Assembly: GCF_030272615.1 (NCBI RefSeq)
Contig: NC_081409.1
Coordinates: 242,479,924-242,543,923 of the forward strand
Length of the DNA stretch: 64,000 nt
DNA from: Cryptomeria japonica
Lineage: Eukaryota; Streptophyta; Pinopsida; Cupressales; Cupressaceae
Direction: 5' to 3'
Positions 12,711 through 24,358 of the stretch are shown piece by piece. Made by a program: the position numbers and the translations under genes. The notes beneath the pieces are model-generated. The model ran no database searches and was not told the DNA's origin. It saw nothing but the letters and a program-made list of their open reading frames with translations. Within the stretch, counting starts at the first letter, position 1, and every line of letters starts with the position of its first letter.

Positions 12711-15700
12711 CTATAACAACCTCTCTTCTAGAACCTTGTTCCCTTTCCAATGCTCTTTCTTAGCATATGCAATGAATCTGGACACAATTCCTTCAATCTC
12801 AGCAATAGGAATCTCGGGAAGATTCCTCATCCGTTCCTCCAAGTGGATAACTTGATCGAAGGCCTTGAGAAGAGCTGCATCCCATCCAGGTTCGAGTTCC
12901 TTGATTTTCTCAATCAGGAGCATAGTAGCGAACATTTGATCCCTTTGCTCATCTGTGATAATATTCTCATCTTTGCAAAAGATGAACTTGACCTTCTCTT
13001 CCAACTCTTGAAGATTCACATCTGTCTCATCTTCAATCCTTCTGCCAAGAATAGAACATAACACCCCAAATATCTTGTCCTGAATTGGATGGATGACCTC
13101 CTCAACTTGATTGCATTTGGTGCTGATGTCTTCGAAAAGAACTTCCTTCATCTGGAGTAGAGTTGACCACTGGAGTAGATTATGAGCTCCTCCATCCATT
13201 ATCTTTTTTTGTGCTAGGATCTTCCTTGGTGTTTGCCTGATTACTTGTAGAACAGGAATGATAACATCTCTAGTGTGGGCAAAGGCGGCTACTGTTATCA
13301 TTAGGTTGTGGATGATCTCAAGGACCTAGATAGCTCGATGGGTGGTCTGCATCATTCTTGTTGCGAATTCAACGGCTACGGTATGGGACTTGTCAATCCA
13401 AGAGCTCATAAGCTGAACCAAGCTCTTAACTCTTTCTGCCTCGCCAACTAATTCAAGGGGAAGTGCTTGCACGGGAGACACTGCTGGATCCTGACGTCCC
13501 AAAGGCTGATTGATATGGCTAAAGTAGCCTCTCCAAGCACCGACCTCTCGCTCAAGCTTTCTATTCTTTTCCATTTCTTCTTTAAGTTTGTCTTTAAGTG
13601 CCTCAAATGAATCGGTTGCCTCATCCAGTGTCTGCTCAGCGGTGAGTGGACGCAGTTCAAATGTTTCTACATCATACTCCTCTGCAAGGATTTCACTTTC
13701 ATATTTGTCCACTGCTGGTGTAGCTATCTGCAACTTCCTGGACCCTGTCTCATCTCTGATCATCTTGGACATCTTGGTGGCCTTCCTCCTTTCTGTGACT
13801 CCCTGAGAATTTCCTACAAGGCTCTCTAAGTCAATTACATTATCTTCATCTTCGATCACAATCACCCTTGTTAGCCTCTCCTTCAACCAATCTGGAATGG
13901 TGGATCTTGTCTCTCTAACTTGTATCTCTTTAGGCAATGGTTCTTCTTCTCGGAGAGGAGATGTCACTTCATCATTATTCCTGTCTTCATGTAGCTCATT
14001 AACTTGAGGGGATTGACTTGATGAACGTTGAGATGCCTGTCCTTCTTCGTGTTTATCATTCTGTACCATCGATTCCATAGATTCCTTAAACTTCAGGTAC
14101 CCTCTTCTCTTGTCCTACAACTTGACTTGTCCTTTTTTCATGTCGAGAAGATGTACCGGATGAACGATCTCGATTGGCCTCTTGCTTCCTCTTGGAGGGT
14201 TCCCTTTTCTCAGGTCTTTCTTTCCTCTTTGCGCCTCTAGGATGAGGATTGCCTTCACTTGCGCTTCTGGGATGAGGATTGCCTTCACTTGCACTTCTAA
14301 GATGAGGATTGCCTTCACTTACGCTTGCTCCTCCTTCTCCCGGCTTTTCCTCCAAAGTAAAAGTTATTGGTACGTTCTGATCTCTCAACTTTTGATGTTG
14401 TATATCTACCCATTTGCGAGTATATGACAAAACTGGAGCCATCAAAGCTTTTAAGTCAAAAGCCTCAGGCTCGTTCCAATCTATCTTCACTGCTTTGTCT
14501 TCTCGGTCATAAGATGATTGGAGATGTCTGCCACTGTCCTGAGCTTGATCAGCCACTCTGTAAACTTTGCATTTCCTAATGAAATCTAAAGGCAATCTAG
14601 AATGCATCTTTCTTTTTACTTCTAGATCACTTGAGAGATTCATCCAAAAGTCCTCTACCTGACATTCATGCCTGTACTTTCTACCAACTGTCTCTTCTAT
14701 ATACCCATAAGGATCAAAATTCTCCCTCAAAGCAAAGAATGAAAATGAATACAAGGCTAACTCCCTTTCTGCATCATCCAAGGCTAGAGCATTAGGACAT
14801 ACCTCAACTGAATTCCCTAGTATGATAGGCACAGGAATTCCATTTCCATGCCTGTGTCTGAATGCCTTCGCATAAGCCGCCAACTGCCTAGTCACCTCAA
14901 GTAGCACTATCCTGTCTGTCGGATATCTTGGCAACATATAGGGAGGTGAAGGACACCCATGAACTCTAATATATGTAAACTTTTGGAATTGGATGAACCA
15001 AGCACCATACCTCTTTACAAGCTCTTGTGCATCTTGAGATAACCGATTGTGAATCCCGCCCTACAATATCCTAGTGATGTTCATTGTGAAGGTATCATTG
15101 ACTATCTTGTAGTCACTTCCTGGTGGGTGATGCAAATGAACATAAGATTCACAAACTCTGACTTCCCCGGGCCCTCTTCCGATCACTCCTCTGTGAGGTA
15201 GTCCTGCATATTCGAAACTCCTAATCAAGGCATATATGATGTACGAGCTCATGTGGAATGACTTGGTAGCCTTTAGTCTTCTCAACTGCACGTCCAAGCA
15301 ATGGCTAATAATTCTAGCCCAATGAATTGTTCCTTTTCCTTGAACTATCACTTGGATGAAGTAGAACATCCACTTCTCAAAATAGAAGGCTTGAGGAGCC
15401 CCTGTAACTTGATTGAGCAAAGTTACCAAATCTCTGTACTCCTCCTGGAAGTCGATCCTATGTGGTGTGTTGGGAATCTTGCTCAGGCGAGGACGACTTT
15501 TGAGTAACCAATTCTTATTGATGATGCTCAAGCAAGTGTCTGGATCATCTTCATACATGGACCTAGCTCCTTCTAAGCTTTTGTAAATCATATCTTTATG
15601 TTCTAGAAGATGGAGAGCCTCACTTATAGCCTCTTCTGAAAGGTAAGCCAAAGTGTTCCCTTCCTTGGACACGATTGATCTTGATTGTGGGTCGTAATGG

Positions 15701-15972
15701 TGGGCACACTCGATCATCAGCTCATGGCACTGGACTGCTGGAGGGAAACCGGCCGCCTTGATGATGCCACTTTCAATTATTCTCTTTGCGACAGGTGAAG
15801 GTTTTCCGATGTAAGGGACCTCTCGAAACTTCTTCACACTGAAGTTTCCCAAGTTGGTATCTCCAATGTTGCTCCACTTTGACACGATCTTGGTCTCCAA
15901 TTCTTCATTCCTCTGATCTTCCTTCATGAGAGCTGGACGACTAGTGGATGCTCCTGCCTTTGGGGTCGCCAT
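12711..15972 (-). pseudogene. Broken copy of the LTR-embedded ORF
   Basis: It is collinear with the intact frame 44714-47920 and about 90% identical in protein. It starts with ATG at 15972-15970 (MATPKAGASTSR) after a conserved splice acceptor. Three lesions are visible: a TAG at about 15058-15060 where B has CAA, a one-base length change with TAA at 14086-14088 (GTTTAAGG against ATTGATG), and a TAG at about 13326-13328 where B has CAG. It ends in a conserved C-terminus near 12711. An extra imperfect tandem repeat of the 'EGNPH(L/P)RSAS' type (about 14230-14330) is absent from B. I recognise no conserved domain. The sequence is a folded-looking N-terminal half, a charged low-complexity middle and a helical C-terminal third. 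Confidence 0.85.
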
Positions 15973-16422
15973 CTTGACACCTACACAACATTTCATAATG
16001 AGCAATATATTTTTCAACGTAGAAATATAGATTAGAAAGGAAGATTTAAGCTTTTAATTAGGAAACTTCATGATAAATCTTTGAGTTATCATTTCCTAAT
16101 TAACTATGCAATTTCAAAAAAAAACTTGGAAGTTCAAAATTCAAAATTTCAAAATTGGGACTAGGATGATCTCGTCATACCTCCACTTGAGAATTAATTC
16201 TAGAAAATGATGCAAAAAAGGTGAATTTGCTAGGCAAAATGTAGATCAAGACTCCCTTTGGCAAAATGCGCCTCCTTTAGTCTTCACAAACATCAATTCC
16301 ACCACCTCTAGCCTCCAACAAAGTTTGCTCCAACTAGACCAGATTTCGCACTTCTTCCTTGCTTCTCCAAATCGCACTTGATACAATGAATGAATGATTG
16401 ATTAAAATCGCTCAACACACCT

Positions 16423-16433
16423 CTATTATATAG
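16423..16433 (-). promoter_or_regulatory. Proximal TATA box and 5'UTR intron of the embedded ORF, unit C
   Basis: Minus strand CTATATAATAG matches 44143-44153 in unit B exactly. Downstream, a donor GGAG|GTATGA (intron start at 16180) and acceptor TGTGTAG (intron end at 15981) bound a putative 200-bp 5'UTR intron ending nine bases before the ATG. The same donor and acceptor contexts flank a 235-bp segment in B. Confidence 0.6.
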
Positions 16434-16773
16434 GCGCCCACCACTTCATTTTCCCATAGGCTGACTTGGTGAAAATAGGCCAAAATAAACAAAAAATTAA
16501 TAAAAGGAGGAGGCCGACTTAATTAAGCAATGAAAATGATACCTCAAGCGCTCTATCTTTCAATTTTAATTTAATAATAATTAATTTCAAATGCCTCAAT
16601 TAATTAAAAAAACGATTTTCCAAGGCTTAAAATTAATTATTAAATGCTATGCGCTTTTCATTAAATGCCAATTTAATTAAAAAAAATTTAAAATATTTCG
16701 AAGTTTTTTAGCGAACTTGGCATCTAGTGCGATTTGCTAAAATAAGGCAAAAAATAATGAATGTTGATAACTT

Positions 16774-18496
16774 CGCTCTGGTCCCTTGGAGAGGGACAGG
16801 AGCGCTCTTGTACTTTAAGCCTTGCATCTTTTGTTTCCACGTTCAAAACTTCATCCTAGGTGTCCAAAATGGCATTTTTTATAGGAGTCTCGAGTTTAAT
16901 TCACTTGGCTTTTAGAAGGAACATGCCTTAGGATAGTTTCACCCTGGTCCCTTGGTGAAGGACAGGAGCGATTTTTCACTTTGTCCTTGATCTTTATCTT
17001 TTAAATTGCCAATTCAAGTTGGGGGGTAAGCAATGATCTCCATTCGTCCCTTCAGTGCATGTTCAACTCGTTTTTGCAAGGCAAAATTGATGTTCTAGAG
17101 ATTTTCGCCCTGGTCCTCCAGTGAAGGACAGGAGCGATTTTTGCATTTGAGCCTAGGATTGTCAATTTTTGGAAGCAATTCCTTGTTCATCATTTTTAAA
17201 AAGGTATATCTCATCTTGCACCACCTTGCCTTGGCGTGATTCTGGAGGAAAATTTGTTGATTTTATAAGAATCGCCCTGGTCCCTTGGAGAGGGACAGGA
17301 GCGCATTTTAGTTCATTGTACAAACTCTCGATCACATCAACCTCCAATTGCTTTCAAAGCATAAAACATCATTCCCCACTCGCTCTTGAGTCTTGAAAAC
17401 AACAAAAAAAAATAGCATTTCAAAATGTTAGGCAAATAGGCATATGTGGGGTTTTCGCCCTGGTCCCTTGGAGAGGGACAGGAGCGCCTTAGCCAATTGT
17501 CATCGAAGTTTGTGGTCCTTGCAACTCCATTTCACCCCGAAGCACTTTAAGTATCATTCCAAACTTGTGCCTTGGCCTAGGTTCGTCCCAATTGGGAGAG
17601 AAGAGGTAGTCCTTTAGATCTTTCGCCCTAGTCCCCTGGAGAGGGACAGGAGCGATTTTGCAATTATGAACTTATCTATGCTTTGCTATCCTTCGAAATT
17701 ATCTTCAATGGACCAATTACGCCCTCTTTCATTCATTTCAAATACGAAACTTGCCTTACCTTTTCAAGAGATTTGCCTTGTTAGAAAATCGCTCTGGTTC
17801 TTTGGTGAGGTACAGGAGCGATTGTTGCCTTTTGGGTTGATTCCCTCCTTGGTGGCCCACTCAAATTATATTCAACAGACAGAACACACTTCCCTTGGCC
17901 TCTTCAAATCGTAAAATCACTTTAATCTTGCAAGGAAAATGCAAATTTGAAACTCAAGCTCCGGTCCTTCAGTGAGGGACAGGAGCGATTTTTGCCCTCT
18001 AGGCCAAATCTTTTCGCTTTACATCTCGAAATCTCTTTGCTAGGGAAGATATCATCCTGTTACAAGCTATGAACAAGAGTTCAAGTCCGAAAAAGGTCCA
18101 AAAAGGGATGTATAAAGAAAATCGCTCTGGTCCTTCAAGGAAGGACAGGGGCGAATTCTTCCTAAACCTTCAAATTTCATCATTTTTAAACCTTCAAAAT
18201 CCTTACGATCATCAAGTCACGTCCAATTAGCTCCCCTGGAGACCCTGCACAAAACAAATTAAAAAAGTCAGAGACCAAAATGCACTAAAAAAACATTTTC
18301 GCCTTGGTCCTTGGGAGAGGGACAGGAGCGATTTCACCTTTCTAAGCTAAAATATCCACAATTTAGATCTTCAATCATTTCACAAGGCATAATTAGGTCA
18401 TCTTTAAGGCCGGGAACCAGTTAGCAAGCCTTCGCAAACAAGAAATTGCACTTAGAATGAAATTCGCCCTAAGCCTCCAGTGAAGGACAGGAGCGA
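16774..18496 (-). repeat. Phased array of 11 hairpin motifs, unit C
   Basis: Eleven copies of a roughly 32-nt imperfect inverted repeat begin at about 16774, 16941, 17105, 17272, 17455, 17623, 17789, 17957, 18122, 18299 and 18464. The spacing is 164-183 bp, mean about 169. On the ORF-sense strand each reads about CGCTCCTGTCCCT, a short loop, then AGGGACCAGGGCGA. The arms GTCCCT and AGGGAC pair. The sequence between motifs is strongly diverged, so the hairpin core is the conserved part of what may be an old tandem array. It lies upstream of the embedded ORF. Confidence 0.85.
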
Positions 18497-18892
18497 TTTC
18501 TCTGTTTCAGGCATCATCTCGCCTCCAAAAATTTGATCAAAACTTACCTAGACAAGAATATACAATTCCATCTTCAAAATGCTAACACTTAGACAAAATT
18601 TGAATTTTCCCTCAAAAACCCTGACTAGACCTAACCTGAGACGTATCTGACTTCCTGACAGGCTCATCTTATTTCAAAAATCACAATCTTCGGGAGGATG
18701 CGTAATAACCTTCAAAATTTGACTGGACTCGGCTTGAAAATATCCAAAAGAAACCCCTAAGGCTTAACCCTAGCCCAGACAACTCACTCACTCACTCAAA
18801 ACCCTAAAAGCAGAGAGAAGAACAGGCAAAACAAAAGCAAAAAAGAGGGGGTCCCCGTTTTAATGGGACGATGTGTGAAATGGTCACAACAT

Positions 18893-18910
18893 CTGGCGAC
18901 ACCACTGAGA
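18893..18910 (+). other. Possible tRNA-Arg primer-binding site at edge of unit C
   Basis: On the plus strand the unit ends GGTCACAACA, followed by TC and then TGGCGACACCACTGAGAA. From memory, the complement of the 3' end of plant tRNA-Arg(ACG) is TGGCGACTCCGCTGGGGA. Fourteen of 18 positions agree, and three of the four differences are G-to-A. If real, it makes unit C a plus-strand 5' LTR, opposite to the neighbouring pol and the embedded ORF. Confidence 0.4.
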
Positions 18911-19156
18911 AATGTTGGTAAACATTTGGGAATCAATCTTTCTTGAAGAAAACTCAAAGAACCTCCCTCAATAAAACAAAGAGTTAAACAACACTTACAA
19001 GAAGAGACCTTCATATTGAGACCAAGTATCAAGTCCACAGTTACCCATGTGTGTGCAAATGAGTTAATTCCCCTCAACAAGACAATCATGATCCTCCAGG
19101 TTCCCCTGTGATAAGCTACGTAGTTTATCTGAACTCCAAAAGCATCCTGGATAGAG

Positions 19157-19256
19157 CCTCGCTGCCAGTCAGACGTCCATAGTCCCGACGAGGTTATCGC
19201 CGCAAGCTCACGAATATTGCTCCATTGCCAGTCAAGCGTCTATAGCCCCGATGGAG
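19157..19256 (-). other. Two tandem hairpins with covarying stems
   Basis: Two related segments lie about 62 bp apart. The first has arms CCTCG (19157-19161) and CGAGG (19189-19193). The second has CTCCAT (19220-19225) and ATGGAG (19251-19256). Their loops are alike (TGCCAGTCA, then CGTC, ATAG and CCC blocks), while the arms differ at three paired positions in a compensatory way. They lie between the integrase end and unit C, probably in the untranslated 3' region of the pol element. Confidence 0.6.
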
Positions 19257-20081
19257 TTATTCGTATATTCCCTTTAGCCAATTCGATATTTTCTTTTCGG
19301 CTCATTTTCTTTTCCTTTTGATTTTTTTTTTTTTTTTTTTTCTTGGATACTGCTTTTTAGTTCCATCAATTCTTTTGGCTCGTGAGCAGTGAAGCTCACT
19401 AGGGTTTGAGGATTGCGGTGGCGTTGAAGTCAGATTTTGGATTTTTCACCGATCACAGCTTTGCCTGGAAACCACAACGACTCGGAGATTATAAGCGTGA
19501 AAAAATATAATAACTGAAGGACAATAATATCTAAGTTCAATAAGCTAATCCTGCTTCATTGCAAATACGGCTTGACTCAAAGTTTTATTAAAAGAAACCC
19601 CTTTGTATTTCCAAAAGATCTCATAATTGCTCAAATGCAACCAACAACCTAGCGAGAAGTCAGAGTGCTTCATGACAAAATCGCCCAACTTCAAATGGAT
19701 ATCCCTCAGGACAAACAACCAACCTAAGACAAGACACCTAAACTAAGACCCAAAAAACAAAGCGAAAAGCAAAAAACAAACCAGACAAACGAAAACGAAA
19801 GCAAACTAAACTAGCTATGTACAAGGGAAGGTCCTTTGCATCCTAAGACTGGAAATAATGTTTGAGATACCTCCCATTGACAGGCAATGGGACATCTTCT
19901 CCGGTTAAAGCCTTCAATCTGAATGCGTTTTCTCCCAAAATCTCTGAAATTTGATAAGGGCCTTTCCAAAGTTTATCAAACTTGTCATGCTCTCCCCTTT
20001 TCTCGTGTGCTTTATCCCAGTATAAGACAAGATCTGAAATCCGGAATGCCTTGACTCTAGCTTGTCAATCGAACCATCTTT

Positions 20082-20119
20082 TCACAACTCCTTGATGTTT
20101 TCACAACTCCTTGATGTTT
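20082..20119 (-). repeat. 19-bp tandem duplication in integrase
   Basis: TCACAACTCCTTGATGTTT occurs twice in a row (plus strand 20082-20100 and 20101-20119). It shifts the frame of the integrase C-terminus. The unduplicated reading continues in frame into the GPY module. Confidence 0.9.
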
Positions 20120-22933
20120 TGCAAATTTTTCCAACGCTTGATCTCTCTTTTCCTCAAGATTCATTAACTGTGTTAATCGGGCTTGAACAGCATCAATGTC
20201 TTCCATGTATTCCTGAATAAATCTCAAGGTCGGGATCCTGAGTTGCATGGGGAAAACTGGGTCTTGGCCATAAACCAGAAAGTAAGGTGAAATTCCTAAT
20301 GCATTCTTGGTCCTTATTCTGTCTGCCCAGAGGGCAAATCTCAATTGGGTATGCCATTCTCTCGGACTTCTTTCTAGCAGCTTCTTGATAACATTGAGTA
20401 GGTTCTTATTAGTTGACTCAGCTAACCCATTACCCTGAGGATAATAATTTGATGAAAATTTGAGGGTTATTCCATACTCAAAAGCCCAATTTGAAAATCT
20501 CAATGATGTGAAGGCGGAGCCATTGTCGCAAACCAATGCATAAGGACATCCAAACCTCGTGATAATGTTCTCTTCCAGGAACTTGATTACGGCTTCGGTA
20601 GTACATACCTTGAGCGCTTGTGCCTCTGACCATCTGGTACAATAATCAGTAGCAGTGATGATATACCTGTGTTGTGCCGAAGACGCGGGGTTGATGACAC
20701 CAATAAAATCCATTCCCCATTTGGCAAATGGTCTTGCTTCGATCACTGGGTTTAACGGCATGGCAGGATTTCTTTCTCTGAAAGCTGTGACTTGGCATGT
20801 GTGGCAAGTCCTGATATGATTAAATGTGTCTTTGAAAAGCATAGGCCAGTAATATCTTGCTCTCAGGATCTGATGAGCTGTAGCGAGGTTGGCCCCATGT
20901 CCGGTCCCAAACTTGGAATGAAAATGTTCAATTATTTGTTTGGCCTCTTCTTTGCCAACGCATCTCAAATATATCCCCTCGTGATTCCTGCGATATAGAA
21001 CGGATCCTTGAAGCATATAATGTTGACACTTTATTCTTAGTGCTCTTTTCTGCGTAGGTGTCATGCGGGCAGGGCACTTGTTGTTGAGCAGGTATGTTAC
21101 AATTTCTTTGTACCATTCATCAGGGGTGACATCCTCTAATTCATAAACTTGCTGGATTAATCTGGGTCCGTCAATTGCCAATGTTTGTGCCAAAGCTTGT
21201 CCCCGAACAAGTTTCATAGGCTGTATTTCAATATCAAACTCTTGGACAATGGCGACCAACTTGCCCCTTCTTTCTCCTAGTTCATTTTGCATGAGGAGGG
21301 TCTTGACTGTTGCATCTGGCACTATTGCATAAATTTTGGCCCTTAAGAGGTAATGTCTGAATTTTTTAACGGCCTTGACCAATGCGTATGCTTGTTTTTC
21401 AATGTTGGGATATCCGAGTTCTGCATCTTTCAGTGGGGTGCTCATGAATGCAATTGGATTCTCGTCCCTTTCTTCACTTTTCTGGGTGAGAATAGCAGCA
21501 CAAGTGTAGTCAGAAGCGAAGGAATACAAGTAGAAGGGTTTGAGGTAATCAAGGCTGATCAATACTGGCGCTTCTGCGATTGTCGTCTTTATCTCCTCGA
21601 ATGCCCTCTTGGCTTGTGGCGACCATTCGATCTTTGCATCCTTCTTCAGCATTTCGTTCAAAGGTCTGACTATCTCAGCAAATCCAATGATAAATTTTCT
21701 GACAAAGTTGATCTTGCCGAAGAATGATTTGAGTTCTTTCTTACTGGCTGGCAAATTGATAGTAGATATAGCTTTTACTCTTTCAAGATCGATGGAGATT
21801 CCTCTTTTTGAAATGACATGTCCTAAAAGCTTTCCTTCTGTCACCCCAAATATGCATTTCTTTGGGTCGAGAGATACACCATATCTTTTGCACCTTTGGA
21901 AGACTCTTCTTAAGTCATCCACATGATCTTCTCTTTTTCTGGAGAAAACTGTGATGTCATCCATATATATAATAATGCATTTTCCAATTAAGTCTCTAAA
22001 GGCGATATCCATGGCTCTCTGGAATGTGGCCCCGGCATTGATAAGTCCAAAAGGCATTCTTTTGTATGCAAATGTTCCCCACTTGGTAGTAAAAGCGGTC
22101 TTTAGTCAATCTTCAGGCTCGACCAGAACTTGATTATATCCTGAATATCCATCCAGAAAAGACATCATCTGCGACCCATTGACAATCTGCAATACCTCAT
22201 CCAGCGACGGTAGTGGATAATTGTCCTTTTCTGAAGCTTGGTTGAGATTTCTGAAATCAACACACAATCTGATCTCTCCACTCTTTTTTCTGACAGGAAC
22301 CAGGTTGGCGACCCACGTCGAATGCCTTACCGGGAAGATGATTTTGGCTGAGAGCAGCTTCTTAACTTCTTGATATATTAGGGGTTCCAATAAAGGATTA
22401 ACCGGCCTCTGTCTCTGCCTAAATGGTTTGCTTCCTGGCTTCAAGGGGATGGTATGAGTGATAATTGCAGTGTCATAAGTCTTGAGATCTTCATAACTCC
22501 ATGCGATGACATCTAGGAAATCTCCCATATTTTTCAAGATTCCATTTCTTTCAGCTGCAGTGCAGGACTTTCCAATGAACACATTCCTAACTTGTATATC
22601 ATCACCTATGTTGATTGTGTCGCACATGTTTCCTTCCATACTGTGGCTTTTCATCTCTTTCAATTTGTCGGGATCAAAGATTCTTTCTAACTCCACCATA
22701 CCTTTTGGAATAGTGTTTGTCTTCAAATTCAAAACCCCTTCAGCATCCAATTCTGCTCCCTCCACTTCTTCTTCATCAATGATTTGAGCTAGGAAGACAT
22801 CCGTGTTGGTCAAGAAATCCAGTATGTGCTTGTCATCTTTGAAAACTTGAAAATTGGTGATGTCATCCAAGATTGAAGGTACTGATGTTAATTCTACCGT
22901 AAACTTCTTTAATCCTTCCATCGCTAATGGTAT

Positions 22934-23314
22934 CAAAGAGCTGGCGGCTTGTGCAAGGGAATTAGCCACTTGATTTTGATGCTTGTATATAGATTTGATG
23001 TTGGAGGCCTCGAAACTCTCGATGAGGTCCCAAACTCGATTTCGGTATCTGGTCAACCTTTTGTCATGGCAGACATACTGTCTCCTGATTTGCCTTATAG
23101 CTATTTCTGAATCTCCATACACTTGCAGTATTTTTGCTTTCTTTCTGATAGCCATCAGTAACCCATGAATCAAGGATTCGTATTCAGCTACATTATTGGT
23201 GCAAGGAAATTGTAATCTATGAGCGGCAAGATAAGTCTCCCCTGTTGGGCTAATTAATTCGTAGCCTGCTCCAGATCCTTGTTTGGACTTAGATCCATCG
23301 AACCTTAGTGTCCA
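22934..23314 (-). other. Plant-type (archaeal-like) RNase H domain placed before RT
   Basis: Residues 243-369 of the frame starting at 24040. They contain FDGS (Asp 248), AEYESL (Glu 286) and YGDSE (Asp 310). The fourth catalytic position of the NxxADxLA motif reads Asn (QNQVANSLAQAAS, Asn 360, codon AAT). The domain belongs to the second RNase H known from Tat-lineage gypsy elements. There it usually follows the RT-linked RNase H; here it precedes RT. Confidence 0.85.
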
Positions 23315-24159
23315 TATTACATTCTCTTGGCCTTCCGTTCCTCGGTCCTCCTGGCTTTCGGTTGATGTGTCGGATAGAATTTCGTCTTCTGAGGAGCTTT
23401 CAACTTCTGAATGTTCCATTTTTTCCACAATCAATGCCTGTGGGACTCTTTTGTATACTTGCTCTAATGCAGTCTGGCACAAAGCACAGGAAAGTTCTGA
23501 ATGGACGGCATTATGTATCCTACACCAGTTGGGAAGGAGCAGATCTCGAACGGATGCCAGGTTACCAAGTTGCATACTTCGTTGTATGTTTCTATGTACG
23601 AACTTTCTGAAATTTTCAAACATTCCGTCATCTTCTTGGTCGGATCCTTGGTCACTTTCCACAACAATTTCTGTAGATTCCATCACCTCTTGCTGACCAT
23701 CTTTGTCTTGCAGGTTTTGTATCATCAGGACCTCTCCCACTTTAGGCTTGTATGTCCCTAGATCTGATTCTAAGAACAAGACTTCATTGTCTTCCCCATA
23801 CTCAGTTATCATAAGTCTCAATCTTGGAGTACTGTCGATTTTGATTTGATTTGGGACTCCTCTCCATGGTAGCCACATATGTGCAAAGTCAGTTGACACA
23901 TACCCATTCAACTTTCGTGACCAATCTCTACTCAGAAGCATCCCATATGAATCAAGAATATCCACGACTGATATGTCTATGAAATTTTGAACCCTTGGGT
24001 TCGCAGCGAATTGCATGTGGATATTGTTCAATTCCCCCATGACTGGAACGACTGATATGCTTCTTATGTTAATATCTCATGTTCATGTCTCTAAAAATGT
24101 GATTTTTTAAACAAATTTCATTATCCAATCTTACTTGAGGGGTCTTTCCCTCTCAGATT

Positions 24160-24294
24160 TGTTGGTGTTGGAAATAAGCCACACCCGGACCGACGATGGA
24201 CTGGTCCAAGAGGGGCCAATAGCTCAGTGGTAGAGCACTCCAGCAGCATATGGAAGGTCGTAGGTTCAAGTCCTAGCTGGTCTATGTCTCAACA
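24160..24294 (+). repeat. TRIM 5' LTR with tRNA-like segment
   Basis: A box TAGCTCAGTGG is at 24220-24230 and B box GGTTCAAGTCC at 24263-24273. The tRNA-like segment is 24213-24284. Its acceptor stem has one mismatch and two wobble pairs, so it is slightly more decayed than the copy in the 3' LTR. Confidence 0.92.
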
Positions 24295-24306
24295 TGGTAT
24301 CAGAGC
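24295..24306 (+). promoter_or_regulatory. TRIM primer-binding site, initiator tRNA-Met type
   Basis: TGGTATCAGAGC follows the LTR end CAACA directly. It is the same site the copia element uses (645-656). Confidence 0.92.
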
Positions 24307-24349
24307 TAGGTCTAGGCTAGGAGCCCCAAGCACATGAGAGGTGTGGCTT

Positions 24350-24358
24350 AAGGGAGGG
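24350..24358 (+). other. TRIM polypurine tract
   Basis: AAGGGAGGG lies directly before the TGTTGG start of the 3' LTR. Confidence 0.85.

Larger units (their letters stand above)
11676..18891 (-). mobile_element. 7.2 kb LTR-like unit C with embedded large ORF
   Basis: This 7,216-bp segment is homologous along its whole length to 41797-48996 (unit B), which is flanked by a perfect 5-bp target duplication. On the minus strand it starts TGTTGTGACC and ends CACGTCAACA, so TG...CA. It has no target duplication of its own (GAGCC on one side, TCTGG on the other) and abuts a gypsy pol remnant. The simplest reading is that C is one LTR of an incomplete element and B is its solo LTR. The unit holds a hairpin array, a gene-like TATA and 5'UTR intron, a broken 1,068-codon-type ORF, and a second TATA plus poly(A) signal near its end. 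Strand is given as the sense of the ORF. The true LTR polarity is disputed by a primer-site-like sequence at 18893-18910. Confidence 0.75.
19843..24060 (-). pseudogene. Ty3/gypsy (Tat-like) pol: protease, plant-type RNase H, RT, RNase H, integrase
   Basis: Read on the minus strand: the C-terminal part of a retropepsin (FIDISVVDILDSYGMLLSRDW near 23920-23990; the catalytic DTG part is missing), then a plant-type RNase H (22934-23314), RT (FLDGYSGYNQ near 22125-22155 and YMDD at 21956-21967), the RT-linked RNase H (YLYSFASDYT, lacking the usual first Asp), and integrase with an HHCC finger, GMDFIGV, CDNGSAF and GNGLAES for the D, D and E residues, then a LWKGPY module, ending at TAG 19843-19845. 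Lesions are TGA at 22106-22108, TGA at 20065-20067 (both look like CGA-to-TGA) and a 19-bp tandem duplication at 20082-20119. No gag or 5' LTR is found above 24060, so the element is 5'-truncated. Confidence 0.93.

Noticed and set aside
15301-17914. Plus-strand frames across the broken ORF and hairpin array
   Set aside because: Shadows of the minus-strand ORF or accidents of the repeated hairpins.
11676-18891. Independent insertion of unit C with its own target duplication
   Set aside because: The flanking 5-mers (GAGCC and TCTGG) differ, so C is better read as one LTR of a larger, truncated element.
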